The position numbers were made by a program, and so were the translations under genes. Shown one piece after another: positions 43,390 to 52,513 of a stretch of 64,000 nt of DNA; the stretch's first letter is position 1; every line of letters starts with the position of its first letter. The notes under the pieces were generated by a model, which saw only the letters and a list, made by a program, of their open reading frames with translations, was not told the DNA's origin and did not search any database. Origin of the DNA: Microbacterium oxydans (GTDB lineage: Bacteria > Actinomycetota > Actinomycetes > Actinomycetales > Microbacteriaceae); the NCBI RefSeq assembly GCF_006540085.1, contig NZ_BJOG01000001.1, positions 868,001 through 932,000 on the forward strand, read 5' to 3'.

Positions 43390-43740
43390 ATGAAACTCGT
43401 GTCCTATGCAGGCCAACAGGTGGTCACGACCGATGACGTCGCCGACGCGCTCGTCGCGCTCGCCGCCGCCATCGCGAGCGAAGGCGAGTCGGCGGCGCTC
43501 CGGCTCCCGATCGTCATCGATGGGAAGAAGGATTCCGCCGATCTGATCGTCGGCGTCGGCAACGACCTCCTGGTCGGGCCGCAGACCTCCGACGGCGACG
43601 ATCCGGACTTCTCCGACGAGGCAGCGGAGATCCGACGCCACCCCCTCTTCCCCCAGCGCGCCACCGGGGATGAGGATGAGGATGATGAGATCGGGATCGC
43701 GTCGATCGACTTCGACATCGACCACGGGGCACGTGCGTAG
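43390..43740 (+). CDS. Hypothetical protein with acidic C-terminus
   Basis: 116 residues, soluble. The first 75 residues (MKLVSYAGQQVVTTDDVADALVALA in two parts, then LRLPIVIDGKKDSADLIVG) look like a compact alpha/beta domain. From about residue 78 the chain becomes strongly acidic (GDEDEDDEIG). No family recognised. ATG 43390 is chosen; an upstream ATG at 43342 would add 16 Cys-rich residues with no support. Confidence 0.6.
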   Translation: MKLVSYAGQQVVTTDDVADALVALAAAIASEGESAALRLPIVIDGKKDSADLIVGVGNDLLVGPQTSDGDDPDFSDEAAEIRRHPLFPQRATGDEDEDDEIGIASIDFDIDHGARA

Positions 43741-43791
43741 CGCACCGACGCGACCGCTGTAAAGGGGAGCGCGTAACGGATACCGTGCGCC

Positions 43792-43797
43792 TAGTCT
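43792..43797 (+). promoter_or_regulatory. -10 box of a leaderless promoter for the BLUF operon
   Basis: TAGTCT ends 6 nt before the GTG at 43804. Confidence 0.55.
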
Positions 43798-43803
43798 GCT
43801 GAG

Positions 43804-44058
43804 GTGCCGAACTCCGCCCTGCCCGATCCCGACGTCCTCTGGGCATGCGTCGAGGAGGGTTTCCATGTCGGGAGCCGCCGCGGCGACTTCCTCGGATACA
43901 TCGACAGGCAGCCGGACGGCGAGTACCGCGCGTTCGATGCCCGATCACGGTCGCTCGGCGACTTCCCGACCCTGCGGGCAGCGACCGCCGCGGTCGAGCA
44001 GCTGACAGACGCGGCATCGTCCGAGATCCACGACGGCGAGCAGGGGGCCGCGCTGTGA
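43804..44058 (+). CDS. Small protein co-expressed with the BLUF photoreceptor
   Basis: 84 residues, soluble, leaderless from GTG. The centre reads FLGYIDRQPDGEYRAFDA, then LGDFPTLRAATAAVEQL: strands followed by a helix. The protein at 8669 has the same order (GSI ... DGY ... GTYPSLASAKGAL). Its stop overlaps the BLUF start by 4 nt, so the two are translationally coupled and may interact. Function unknown. Confidence 0.7.
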   Translation: MPNSALPDPDVLWACVEEGFHVGSRRGDFLGYIDRQPDGEYRAFDARSRSLGDFPTLRAATAAVEQLTDAASSEIHDGEQGAAL

Positions 44059-44498
44059 GCTCGGCTTCGGCCACCGGTCTGGTGTCGCTCGTCTACACCA
44101 GCACGGCGGCACAGCCGTTCAGGGAGACCGCGCTCGAGCAGCTGCTCGCCGTGTGTCGTCGCCTCAACGACGGGCGCGGCATCACCGGCATGCTCCTTCA
44201 CCGAGACGGTCGCTTCATCCAGGTGCTGGAGGGGCAGGCGGACACGATCGCCGGCCTCGTCGACACCATCCGCCGTGACTCCCGGCACCGCGACCTGCGC
44301 GTGCTCCTGACGCAGTCGATCACCGAGCGCCGCTTTCCGGACTGGACCATGGGGTATCGCGCCCTGCACGTCGGCGAGAGCCGCCCTTCGGGCTTCCGGG
44401 ACTCGTTCGCCGACCTGGACGCCGGTGCAGACGTCGACACCACGCTCAGGGCACTGAACGAACTCACGCTGTGGTTCCGGGTACGGGCGCGCGACTGA
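44055..44498 (+). CDS. BLUF-domain blue-light photoreceptor
   Basis: 147 residues, with the BLUF domain at about 8-105. All residues of the flavin photocycle are present: Tyr14 (SLVYTS), Asn38 (NDGRGITG), Gln56 (FIQVLEG), Trp97 and Met99 (DWTMGYR). Their spacing equals that of AppA (Tyr21, Asn45, Gln63, Trp104, Met106). It should bind FAD and sense blue light. There is no attached output domain, so it must signal through partner proteins, perhaps the 84-residue protein encoded just upstream with a 4-nt overlap. Confidence 0.93.
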   Translation: MSSASATGLVSLVYTSTAAQPFRETALEQLLAVCRRLNDGRGITGMLLHRDGRFIQVLEGQADTIAGLVDTIRRDSRHRDLRVLLTQSITERRFPDWTMGYRALHVGESRPSGFRDSFADLDAGADVDTTLRALNELTLWFRVRARD

Positions 44499-44516
44499 GC
44501 ACGCGTCAGCAGGCGC

Positions 44517-45167
44517 TCAGCCCCGGGCGAAGATCTCGGGATGCGCGTCGATGAGCTCGGCCTGCTCGGTCCAGGAGAGCCCCACGATGCTGAGCACCAC
44601 GCGCACGACGGTCGCGTCGGCGTCGGTCGTGGTCAGCCGCAGCTCGCGCAGCGTGGCCCTGGCCGTCTCCTCGATCAGGAAGGCGAGCAGTTCAGGGGGC
44701 ATGTCGCCGCGGAAAGCTCGCGATCCCACCCCCACTGCGGTCAGGTCGCGGATGCGTCGTCGCAGCGGAGCCAGGGCGCGGACGGTGTCCGCCAGATGCG
44801 CGTCGTCGAGTGCGATGTTCGCCGAAGCGCGCACGGCCGAAGCCTCCCGCCAGAGCCGAGTCGCCATCCGCGCCAGGGTCACGCGCGGATCGGACTCGTC
44901 CGTGGTCTCGGCGATCGCGTTGAAGCGCTGCGCCCCCACCGCGATCACCTCGCGCAGCAGGCTGTCGCGGTCGGCGAAGTGGCCGTAGACGGCTCGGCGT
45001 GTGAGACCCGCGGCCTGCGCGATCGCATCGAGGGAGGCTGTGGGATTGGTCGCGAGCACCGATTGCGCCGCCCGCAGCAGGGACTCTCGGTTGGCCAGGG
45101 CATCGCGACGCCGGCGCGGAGCCGGAGCGGCGGTCTCCTGCCCGTCTCGCGGAGTCGCGGTGCTCAC
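44517..45167 (-). CDS. TetR-family transcriptional regulator
   Basis: About 216 residues. The N-terminal HTH is typical: NRESLLRAAQSVLATNPTAS, LDAIAQAAGLTRRAVYGHFA and DRDSLLREV. The C-terminal part is a helical ligand domain. The GTG start overlaps the stop of the YhgE gene at 45164 by 4 nt, so it is the last gene of a three-gene unit. It probably represses that unit through sequences near 50296-50314. The ligand is unknown. Confidence 0.9.
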   Translation of the reverse strand: MSTATPRDGQETAAPAPRRRRDALANRESLLRAAQSVLATNPTASLDAIAQAAGLTRRAVYGHFADRDSLLREVIAVGAQRFNAIAETTDESDPRVTLARMATRLWREASAVRASANIALDDAHLADTVRALAPLRRRIRDLTAVGVGSRAFRGDMPPELLAFLIEETARATLRELRLTTTDADATVVRVVLSIVGLSWTEQAELIDAHPEIFARG

Positions 45168-47344
45168 GACATCACCTTGGTCGAGGCGAGGGCATCGACC
45201 AGTTTGCGGTTGTAGTTCACGAGCGGTCGCCGCAGCACGAGACCGAGGAGGAGAGCGGGGACGATGAACAGCGCGAGAGCACCGAGCGACCACCAGAAGT
45301 CGCCCTGATAGATGCCGGCGATCGCCGAGCGAACCATGTTCACCGCGTAGGTCGCGGGAAGGAAGGGGCTGATGCTCTGGAACCAGTCCGGCAGCAACTG
45401 CAGCGGGTACGCGCCGCCCGAGCCCGAGATCTGGATCACCAGGAGAAGCACCGACAGCGCCTTGCCCGCGTTGCCGAACGCCACGACCGCGGTGTAGACG
45501 ATCAGCGTGAACACGGTCGAGATCGCCCACCCCGCCAGGATCAGCAGCAGCGGATGCGCCGGTTCGATCTGCACGAACAGGATCAGTCCGAGCGTCAGGA
45601 GCGTGCTCTGCGCGAGGCCCACCAGACCGAAGACGCCGTAGCGGCCGAGGTACTTCTGCGTGGGGGTGAGCTCCGGCCGGTCGGGCAGCGTCTCGGCGTT
45701 CACGTCCGTGCGGATCGTCACGGTCATCAGAAGAGCGCCCACCCACAGGGCGAGGATCATGTACAGCGGAGCCATGGCCGCGCCGAAGCCTGCCACGGGG
45801 AACACCGCCGTGCGGTCGAGACGCACGGGCTCGGCGAGCGAGGTCGCCAGCACACCGGGGTCCGCGCTGATCAGGGCACTGAGGTCACCGGTGTCGGCGG
45901 CTTTTCCGATGGACTGCTGCACGCCGTCGAACCTGTCGGCCAGGGAGTTCAGCGCCGCCGACAGCCCGGTCGTGGCCTCCTGGGCACGGGACAGGGTGGA
46001 CAGTACGGAGTCGGACGCCCCGGACAGACCCGACGTGATGCCGGACAGGTCGGAGCGGATCGCCGAGACGTCGGAGCCGATCTGCGCGAGCGTCGACGAG
46101 AGGGCGTTCAGCTTCGTCTTGAGCCCGTCGTCGTACGCGGTTCGCGCGTCGGCGATCGCCTTCTTGGCGTCGGCGATCGCGGCGCTGATCTCCTGGTGGG
46201 AGCCCTGCGCCGCGTCGTTGCCGGCCGCGATCTGCGTCGCCGTGTCCTGGAGCCGCTGCTGCAGGGCCTGCTGGCGCGCGATCGCCTCGTCGAGTCGGCT
46301 GATCACCGCGTCGAAGTCGGACTGCGCGGAATCCGGCAGGTTCGGTCCGACCTGGGTCTCCAAGGTGTTCTTCACGGCCTGGTACTGGTCGATCTGCTGC
46401 TGCACGCGCTCGGCGAGCGTGGTGATCGCCTGCACCTGGCTTCCGCTGAGCGAGTCCGCGCCGGCGTACAGCTCGTCGATGCGCTGACCGACGGCGTCGT
46501 AGCTGCTCGACGTCGCCGCGAGGGCGTCCGCCAGCGACTGCGCGGCCGTCTGCAGGGTCGACTTGAGAGCGCCCGCCGCATCCACACCGCTGCCGAGGGC
46601 GCCAGAGGTGTCCTTGAACGCATCGCCGGCCGAACCGACCAGGCCAGAGGCGCTTTCCAACAGAGGACGACTCGCCTCGAGCAGAGCGGTGAACGTGTCG
46701 GCGGTCGTCGCCCCGGACCGCAGTTGGTCCCCGACGCTGCCGAGTCGCGCCTCGATGCGGTTCAGCGCCGCCTGCGTGTCGTCATCCGTGAGATAGTCCG
46801 ACATCGATGAGACGAGGCCGAGCGCCACATCGCCGAGCGTCTGGGCGAACGTGTCGCTGATCGCGGACGACACCCCTTCCGCACCCTGCCCCGTGATCTT
46901 GGGGGCCAAGGCGTTCTTCTTCTCGTTCGTGTAGAGCGCGATGTGCGTGCGGTCGCCGCCGTCGGCGTAGAACGTCAGCATGTCGGCACTGAAGGTCTCA
47001 GGCAGCACGATCGCGGCGTAGTACTCGCCCGACTTCGTCCCGTCGATCGCATCGTGCTCGTCGGTGATGACCCAGTCGAGCTGGTCGTTCCCGCGCAGCT
47101 GGGAAAGCACCTGTTCGCCGACGTTCACGCGGATCGGCACGAGATCGCTCTCGTACCCGGCATCCGTGCTCGCGACAGCGATCTTCAGATCCTTGGTGTT
47201 GGCGAACGGGTCCCAGCTGGCGATGACGTTGAACCACGTGAACAGCGAGGGGATGACGACGAGGCCGAACAGCACGATGCAGGCCATCACGTTCTGGGTG
47301 GCGTGACGCACGTCGCGGCGCGTCAGATCCAGGATGTTCTTCAC
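45164..47344 (-). CDS. YhgE/Pip family membrane protein, 726 residues
   Basis: One N-terminal helix (about 18-40), then a large extracellular part of over 450 residues with long heptad-rich helices (SLADALAATSSSYDAVGQRI and similar), then five or six C-terminal helices of ABC-2 permease type. This is the layout of the YhgE/phage-infection-protein family, related to EsaA of type VII secretion. Export or cell-envelope function is likely. GTG start overlapping the upstream YhgE stop. Confidence 0.9.
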   Translation of the reverse strand: MKNILDLTRRDVRHATQNVMACIVLFGLVVIPSLFTWFNVIASWDPFANTKDLKIAVASTDAGYESDLVPIRVNVGEQVLSQLRGNDQLDWVITDEHDAIDGTKSGEYYAAIVLPETFSADMLTFYADGGDRTHIALYTNEKKNALAPKITGQGAEGVSSAISDTFAQTLGDVALGLVSSMSDYLTDDDTQAALNRIEARLGSVGDQLRSGATTADTFTALLEASRPLLESASGLVGSAGDAFKDTSGALGSGVDAAGALKSTLQTAAQSLADALAATSSSYDAVGQRIDELYAGADSLSGSQVQAITTLAERVQQQIDQYQAVKNTLETQVGPNLPDSAQSDFDAVISRLDEAIARQQALQQRLQDTATQIAAGNDAAQGSHQEISAAIADAKKAIADARTAYDDGLKTKLNALSSTLAQIGSDVSAIRSDLSGITSGLSGASDSVLSTLSRAQEATTGLSAALNSLADRFDGVQQSIGKAADTGDLSALISADPGVLATSLAEPVRLDRTAVFPVAGFGAAMAPLYMILALWVGALLMTVTIRTDVNAETLPDRPELTPTQKYLGRYGVFGLVGLAQSTLLTLGLILFVQIEPAHPLLLILAGWAISTVFTLIVYTAVVAFGNAGKALSVLLLVIQISGSGGAYPLQLLPDWFQSISPFLPATYAVNMVRSAIAGIYQGDFWWSLGALALFIVPALLLGLVLRRPLVNYNRKLVDALASTKVMS

Positions 47345-50277
47345 GCGCGGTCCTCCCCTTCGGCTCGCTCGGCGGTGTCTTGTTCTGCGGTGTCTTGTTC
47401 TGCGGTGTGTTCTTCGGCCGTGTCGTCTTCAGTTATGAGTTCGGGCGCGGTGTCGGGTTCGGCGGTTCGGCGCTCTGCGGGTCGGCCCTCAGCGGTGGCG
47501 GATGCGGAGCTGTCGGGCTCGGGGGCCGGGCCCTCGGGCTCCTCGACCGACTCCGTTTCTCCTTCCGGCTCGAACCACTCGGTGAGCAGCGCGTGTGCCT
47601 CGGCACCCGAAGCCGTCTCGGTGTCGGCAGCGGGCGCGGTGTCGGCAGCTGTCTCGGTATCGGCAGCGGGCGCGGTCATGGTGAGCGGAGCGGTCGTGGA
47701 CACGTCGTGGGCAGCGGTCCCCACGGGCAGGGCCGCGTCCCGGACTGCGGGTCCGGCGAGCGCGAGGCGGCGCAGCTCGGTGTCGTCGAGCGCCGCGACC
47801 TCGGCACCGTTCTCGAAGCTGTGCTTGATGTATTCGATGGCGACGAGGAATCCGATGACGAGGAGGATCCACAGGGTCCACAGGCCCAGCAGCAGGGCTT
47901 TGGATCCGGGGAGAGCCCAGGTGAGGACACCGAGCACGACGAGGCCCGCCACCCCGGTGAGCACCGTGCTCTTCAACAGCATCGGGTACCGGCGCGTGAA
48001 CGGTTCGGCGCGCCGTGCCAGATCGTCGCGGTAGTCGCTGCGGTTCGAGAGGGCTCGGATCACGTCGGTGAGCCGGTATCCGTTCCCGACGACCTGCACC
48101 TTCTCGCCGATGAGCAGGTCGGTGGCGAGCACCTGTCGGTTGAAGAGCAGGGTGAAGTTCGCGAGACGGCGGCGCAGGACGAGTCCGATGAGGAAGGCGA
48201 GCACCACGAACACGGCGAGGGCGCCGAGGAAGCGCCAGTAGTGACCGTCGTAGAAACCGCCGATGGTCTCGCGCATCGCGTCGATGCCGTAGGAGAACGG
48301 CAGGAGCGGATAGATCGCGCGGAAGAAGCCTGGCATCAGCTCGATCGGGTACAGGCCGGAGGCGCCGGGGATCTGCATGATCACGAGGAGGATGCACAGT
48401 CCGCGGCCGACGTGCCCGAACGCCACGCACAGGGCGTAGACGATGCTCACGTAGGCGAGGGCGATGAGCACACCCGTGCCGACGAAGGCGAGTGCGCTGA
48501 CCGTCTGCACCCCGATGATGAGGTTCCCGGTGCACACGATCAGCGCTTGGCCGACGGCGAGCGTCGCGAAGAGGAAGAAGCGGCCGAAGTAGGCCTCTCG
48601 CACCGTCACACCCTCGACCCCCTCGGTGTCGACCTCGACGCGGAAGATGACCATGAGCACGAAAGCGCCGATCCACAGCGACAGGTTCGTGAACAGCGCG
48701 GCCATCGCCGAGCCGTAGGTGTCGACGGGGAACACCAGGTGCTCGTCCACCTCGACCGGGGAGGATATGAACTGGGCGATCTGCTCGGGCTCCAGGTCGG
48801 TGAGGGTGCCGAGCAGACCCCATTCGGATGCGGCGTTCAGCGCGACCACGTCGGTGCGCGAGGTCTGCAGGCCCTGTTCGATGCCGGCGAGGTCGCCGTC
48901 GAAGCTCGTGAGTGCCGCGGAGGTCGCGACGAGCTGTGAGTCCAGTCCGCCGAGCAGCTGGTCCGCCTGGGCGAGTACACCCTTCTGCGCATCCAGTGCG
49001 GCGGAGAACGAGCCGACGCTCGCCGACAGCTGCGCCATGGCGCTGTTCAGCGCGGGGACGGTGCCGGTGAGGATGTCGCGCATCGAGGACGACGCGTCCC
49101 TGGTGTCCTGCATCGCGCGGTCCACGGCATCGGCCGTCGCCTGGATCGAGCCGACGGTGTCGGCGGCGCCGGCCTTGAGGGTCTTCAGGTCGGCGAGCAG
49201 CTGCTGGTCGGTGGCGTTGCGCTCCTGCAGGGAGGCGATCACCTCGGTCAGGCGCTGCTTCGTGTCCTCGCTGAGGTCGGTGTCGTCGAGGAGCGCCTGC
49301 AACCGGGCGGCTGCCGCCTCGTTCGCCTTCAGCACGGTGGAGACGTCGTCGATACCGGCATCGATGCGCACGCCTGCTTGCTCGAGGCTCTGGGTGAGGC
49401 GCGTGATGGAGACGTTCGCCTTCGAGGAGGCGTCGGCGAGCAGGGTCGTCCCCTGCAGGAACGCGGTGGTGGCGCTGTCGGTGAAGGTGATCACCTCCTT
49501 CTGCGTCTCGGCGATGATCGACTGCGTCTGGGCGAGCGATCTCTGTACGTCGCCGAGGGTCGTGTCGACGTCGCCGAGGGTGCTCCGTGCGGACGAGAGC
49601 GTGTTGCGGGAGGAGGCGAGACCGTCCTGCGTCTCGGCGAGGTTCTCTCGAGCCGAGGCGAGTGTCTGCGCTGCCTGGTCGAAGGCGTCGAGGGTGTTGT
49701 CCCTCGCGTTCAGCAGGCGGAGCTCGGTGGAGTCGCCGACCTCTTTGAGGGCGTTCGTCGCCGCCAGGGCGACCTGCTCCTTGAAGGCGCTCGTGACCTG
49801 CTTGTCGAGCTCGGAGGCACCGACATCCGTGATCTTCGGGGCGATCGCCCCGGCCTTCTCGTTGACGTAGTACTTCAGCGCCGGCTGGGTGAAGTCGTCG
49901 CTGGTGATGCTGATCAGGTCTTCGCTGAACGATGCCGGGATGACGATGGCGGCGTAGACGTCGCCGCTCTTCACGGCCTCCTGGGCTTCGTCCTCGCCCA
50001 TGAACGTCCACCGGAGCTGGTCGTTGTCCTCGAGCTGTGTCGTGACCTGCTCGCCGATGTCGATGTGGCCGGTGAGATCGGAGGTGGCTCCCTCATCGAG
50101 ATCGACCACCGCCACGCGGATGTTCGCCGTATTGGCGTAGGGGTCCCAGAACGCGTTGATGTTGAACCACGCGTACAGGGCCGGCGTGATGAGCACGCCG
50201 ATGATGATGATCCACGCCTTGGGCACGCGGGAGAGTCTCTTGACGTCGCGCTTGTAGACCCGCCAGCTCTGTTTCAC
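47341..50277 (-). CDS. YhgE/Pip family membrane protein, 978 residues
   Basis: Same architecture as its neighbour: one helix near residues 20-40, an extracellular coiled-coil region of nearly 500 residues, and a C-terminal six-helix membrane block. It differs by a further hydrophobic pair near residues 790-850 and a 120-residue cytoplasmic tail of Thr, Ala, Glu and Asp, ending in repeated T-A-E-Q-D units. On the minus strand TAAACT ends 6 nt before the GTG, so it is probably leaderless. It heads the unit YhgE-YhgE-TetR. Confidence 0.9.
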   Translation of the reverse strand: MKQSWRVYKRDVKRLSRVPKAWIIIIGVLITPALYAWFNINAFWDPYANTANIRVAVVDLDEGATSDLTGHIDIGEQVTTQLEDNDQLRWTFMGEDEAQEAVKSGDVYAAIVIPASFSEDLISITSDDFTQPALKYYVNEKAGAIAPKITDVGASELDKQVTSAFKEQVALAATNALKEVGDSTELRLLNARDNTLDAFDQAAQTLASARENLAETQDGLASSRNTLSSARSTLGDVDTTLGDVQRSLAQTQSIIAETQKEVITFTDSATTAFLQGTTLLADASSKANVSITRLTQSLEQAGVRIDAGIDDVSTVLKANEAAAARLQALLDDTDLSEDTKQRLTEVIASLQERNATDQQLLADLKTLKAGAADTVGSIQATADAVDRAMQDTRDASSSMRDILTGTVPALNSAMAQLSASVGSFSAALDAQKGVLAQADQLLGGLDSQLVATSAALTSFDGDLAGIEQGLQTSRTDVVALNAASEWGLLGTLTDLEPEQIAQFISSPVEVDEHLVFPVDTYGSAMAALFTNLSLWIGAFVLMVIFRVEVDTEGVEGVTVREAYFGRFFLFATLAVGQALIVCTGNLIIGVQTVSALAFVGTGVLIALAYVSIVYALCVAFGHVGRGLCILLVIMQIPGASGLYPIELMPGFFRAIYPLLPFSYGIDAMRETIGGFYDGHYWRFLGALAVFVVLAFLIGLVLRRRLANFTLLFNRQVLATDLLIGEKVQVVGNGYRLTDVIRALSNRSDYRDDLARRAEPFTRRYPMLLKSTVLTGVAGLVVLGVLTWALPGSKALLLGLWTLWILLVIGFLVAIEYIKHSFENGAEVAALDDTELRRLALAGPAVRDAALPVGTAAHDVSTTAPLTMTAPAADTETAADTAPAADTETASGAEAHALLTEWFEPEGETESVEEPEGPAPEPDSSASATAEGRPAERRTAEPDTAPELITEDDTAEEHTAEQDTAEQDTAERAEGEDRA
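47374..47418 (-). repeat. 15-bp tandem repeat at the 3' end of the large YhgE gene
   Basis: GGTGTCTTGTTCTGC is present twice exactly (47374-47388, 47389-47403), followed by a diverged third copy. It encodes the repeated T-A-E-Q-D units and stays in frame. Confidence 0.85.
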
Positions 50278-50283
50278 AGGACG

Positions 50284-50314
50284 AGTTTACACATTACGTG
50301 CACACCAACGTGCA
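50284..50314 (-). promoter_or_regulatory. Promoter and candidate operator of the YhgE-TetR unit
   Basis: The -10 box TAAACT reads on the minus strand at 50289-50284, 6 nt before the start codon. Two direct repeats ACGTGCA (50296-50302 and 50308-50314) lie 12 bp apart over the -35 region, where TetR binding would block transcription. Confidence 0.5.
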
Positions 50315-50343
50315 AGTTAGCTGAAGAAACGGCGTCGCGCACA

Positions 50344-50898
50344 TCAGTCGAGCGTGGTGACGGTCATCTCGTTGGTCGCGGTATCGCACATCGTCAGCTG
50401 CCACGACGGTGCGCCGTCCTTCATGACGCGCGCCATCTCGACGATGAGCGGACTCGGATAGGTCTCACCCGAGAGCTGGGCCGCGCTGTAGGCGCTGCTG
50501 CCGTCCATCTGCTGCTCCGCTGCGGTGAGCTCGGTCTCGCCCGTGGCGATGACCTCCAGCGTGCGGACATCGACCAGGGACTCCTTGCCGAAGCTCGGAT
50601 CGTCGACCGGCTCGCCGAACATGTCGTGCCGGGTGTCGGCGCTGCGCAGGCGCCAGACGAAATCCCCGTCGACCCACTCGAGGCGAAGGCCGACGATGCG
50701 CCCGCCGATCGCCTCGGACTCCCCGGGGAGGGATTCGAGGAAGTCGGAGGGCCACGAGACCTCCGCCGGCAGGCAGGTGCCGGGGAAGCCGTCGCCGACG
50801 GCCGTCGGCGCGCTCGGGATCGCGGCGGAACACCCGGCGCACGCCAGGACTCCGGCGAGGAGGAGCGCGCTCGCGCGCAGGCGGGGGGAGCTGGGCAT
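50344..50898 (-). CDS. Predicted lipoprotein of unknown function
   Basis: About 184 residues. The signal peptide ends with VLACAGC, a lipobox with Cys near residue 23. The mature domain includes FPGTCLPAEVSWPSD, a predicted beta-rich middle, and QLTMCDTATNEMTV; the two Cys may pair. ATG 50898 has GGAGG 7 nt upstream; an in-frame ATG at 50910 lacks one. No family recognised. Confidence 0.75.
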   Translation of the reverse strand: MPSSPRLRASALLLAGVLACAGCSAAIPSAPTAVGDGFPGTCLPAEVSWPSDFLESLPGESEAIGGRIVGLRLEWVDGDFVWRLRSADTRHDMFGEPVDDPSFGKESLVDVRTLEVIATGETELTAAEQQMDGSSAYSAAQLSGETYPSPLIVEMARVMKDGAPSWQLTMCDTATNEMTVTTLD

Positions 50899-51008
50899 CG
50901 GTGCCTCCATGGTCGGTGGTGCGCGTCGTGATCGGCCGCTGACGGGCCGCGTCGTCGCGCTCCTGGGATCCTAGCCGCGGGCTCTCGCCCGGTCAGCGGC
51001 GACAGGTC

Positions 51009-51014
51009 TAGAGT
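51009..51014 (+). promoter_or_regulatory. -10 box of a leaderless promoter for the SDR gene
   Basis: TAGAGT ends 6 nt before the ATG at 51021. Confidence 0.5.
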
Positions 51015-51020
51015 CACCCC

Positions 51021-51848
51021 ATGAACGACATCGCACTGATCACCGGCACTTCATCGGGCATGGGGCTGCACGCCGCCGTCGAGCTGGCACGGCACGGGCT
51101 GCACGTCGTCGCCACGATGCGCGACACGGGGAAGGCCGGAGCGCTGCGGGAGGCGGCGGCCGTGGCCGGCGTCGAGCTCGACGTGCGCGCCCTCGACGTG
51201 GTCGACCACGAGGCGGCGGCACGTCTGGTGGCCGAGGTCGAGGCCGAGCTCGGCGGCATCCGCGTGCTGGTGAACAACGCGGGGCAGGGGAGCGTCGCCA
51301 CCGCGGAGCAGCTGACGATGGCTCAGATCCAGGCGCAGTTGGACGTGAACTACCTGGCACCGGTCAACCTCGCCAAACTCGTGCTGCCCGGCATGCGCGA
51401 GCGCGGCACCGGTCGCATCCTCACCGTGACGAGCGTGGGCGGGGCCGTCGGGCAGCCGTTCGCCGATGCGTACTGCGGGGCGAAGTTCGCCGTGGAGGGA
51501 TTCATGCAATCGCTGGCGGTGGTCGCCGAGCGCTTCGGCGTGGGGGTCAGCGTGATCGAGCCGGCCGCAGTCGCGAGTGCCTTCGTCGAGAACGCCGTGC
51601 GTCCGGAAGGCGGTGGACCTTACGGCGCGCTGTTGGATGCGTACATCGCACGGACCGCCGGCGCCTTCGCGAACGCGCAGACAGCGGAATCGGCAGGGTC
51701 CGCCATCGCCGCCGCAGCGCTGGCGGACGAGTACCGGTTCCGTTGGCAGAGCTCGGAGGGGGCGACGCGATTCGTCGGCGTCTCGCTCGCCGACACCGAC
51801 GGCGGCGCGGTGCTCGACTTCACCCGCCCGTGGATCGCCGCGGGCTGA
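51021..51848 (+). CDS. Short-chain dehydrogenase/reductase
   Basis: 275 residues, classical SDR. ITGTSSGMGLHAA is the T-G-x3-G-x-G cofactor loop, VNNAGQG the structural NNAG motif, and VTSVGG plus YCGAKFA supply the catalytic Ser, Tyr and Lys. VAPTMR in the loop after strand 2 does not decide between NADH and NADPH. The substrate is unknown. Leaderless; convergent with the gene at 51849. Confidence 0.92.
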   Translation: MNDIALITGTSSGMGLHAAVELARHGLHVVATMRDTGKAGALREAAAVAGVELDVRALDVVDHEAAARLVAEVEAELGGIRVLVNNAGQGSVATAEQLTMAQIQAQLDVNYLAPVNLAKLVLPGMRERGTGRILTVTSVGGAVGQPFADAYCGAKFAVEGFMQSLAVVAERFGVGVSVIEPAAVASAFVENAVRPEGGGPYGALLDAYIARTAGAFANAQTAESAGSAIAAAALADEYRFRWQSSEGATRFVGVSLADTDGGAVLDFTRPWIAAG

Positions 51849-52502
51849 TCACCGCGCCGCCACCTGCTGCGGGATCAGCCCGCGCAGCTCCGCCGCCGTG
51901 ACGTCGGCGCCGAAGGCGCGTGTGCCCGGCTGCAATGCGGCTCCCGATGCCAGGGTGTCCATCACCACCGGATCGAAGCCGAGCCTGTCGATGAGCGCCG
52001 CGACGACGGCGGTGTCCGAGGCGTCGTCCCCGGCGATGGCGATCGCCTTCCGTCCCGGCGCTCCTGCCGGTCGGGCCTCGTCTTCCAGGTCATGGTAGCC
52101 CATGTGGTTCAGTGCCTTCACGACGCGTGCGTCCGAGAGGTGCTCCTGCACCAGCTCGCTGGTCGAGGTGCGCGGATCGCTCAGATCGTCGCGGATGCCG
52201 TCGGTCTCCCACCAATAGTTCATGGCATCGAGCACGAGCGTGCCGCGCAGCTGCTCGACCGGAAGGGTGCGGTACTTGCCGAGCGGGAGAGCGAGGATCA
52301 CGGCGTCCGCTCCGGCTGCCGCCTCCTCGGCTGTCGTCGCGACCGCACCGGGGGCGAACACGTCGACGGTCAGGGCGATGCGCTCCGGAGCGCCGGAGCC
52401 GGCGATGAGCACGCGGTAGCCCGCAGCCAGCGCCAGGCGTGCGATCGTGGTGCCGACCTTGCCGGCGCCGAGGATCCCGATGGTCTCGATCGTGTCGTTC
52501 AT
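51849..52502 (-). CDS. NAD(P)-binding reductase, F420-NADP oxidoreductase-like
   Basis: 217 residues. A Rossmann domain begins [20 protein letters not shown], followed by [15 protein letters not shown] and [14 protein letters not shown]. The pattern is that of NADPH-dependent F420 reductases and related NAD(P)-binding proteins. It lies 11 nt downstream of the luciferase-like oxidoreductase gene on the same strand, whose enzyme class often uses F420 or FMN, so the pair may share a reduced cofactor. Confidence 0.8.
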   Translation of the reverse strand: MNDTIETIGILGAGKVGTTIARLALAAGYRVLIAGSGAPERIALTVDVFAPGAVATTAEEAAAGADAVILALPLGKYRTLPVEQLRGTLVLDAMNYWWETDGIRDDLSDPRTSTSELVQEHLSDARVVKALNHMGYHDLEDEARPAGAPGRKAIAIAGDDASDTAVVAALIDRLGFDPVVMDTLASGAALQPGTRAFGADVTAAELRGLIPQQVAAR

Positions 52503-52513
52503 GACGCTCTCCT

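Noticed and set aside
48719..49870. A 383-codon plus-strand frame opposite the large YhgE gene
   Set aside because: Ser/Ala/Val-rich antisense shadow of a coiled-coil coding region.
47489..50011. An 840-codon minus-strand frame inside the large YhgE gene
   Set aside because: Arg/Pro/His-rich out-of-frame shadow of the YhgE/Pip coding sequence.
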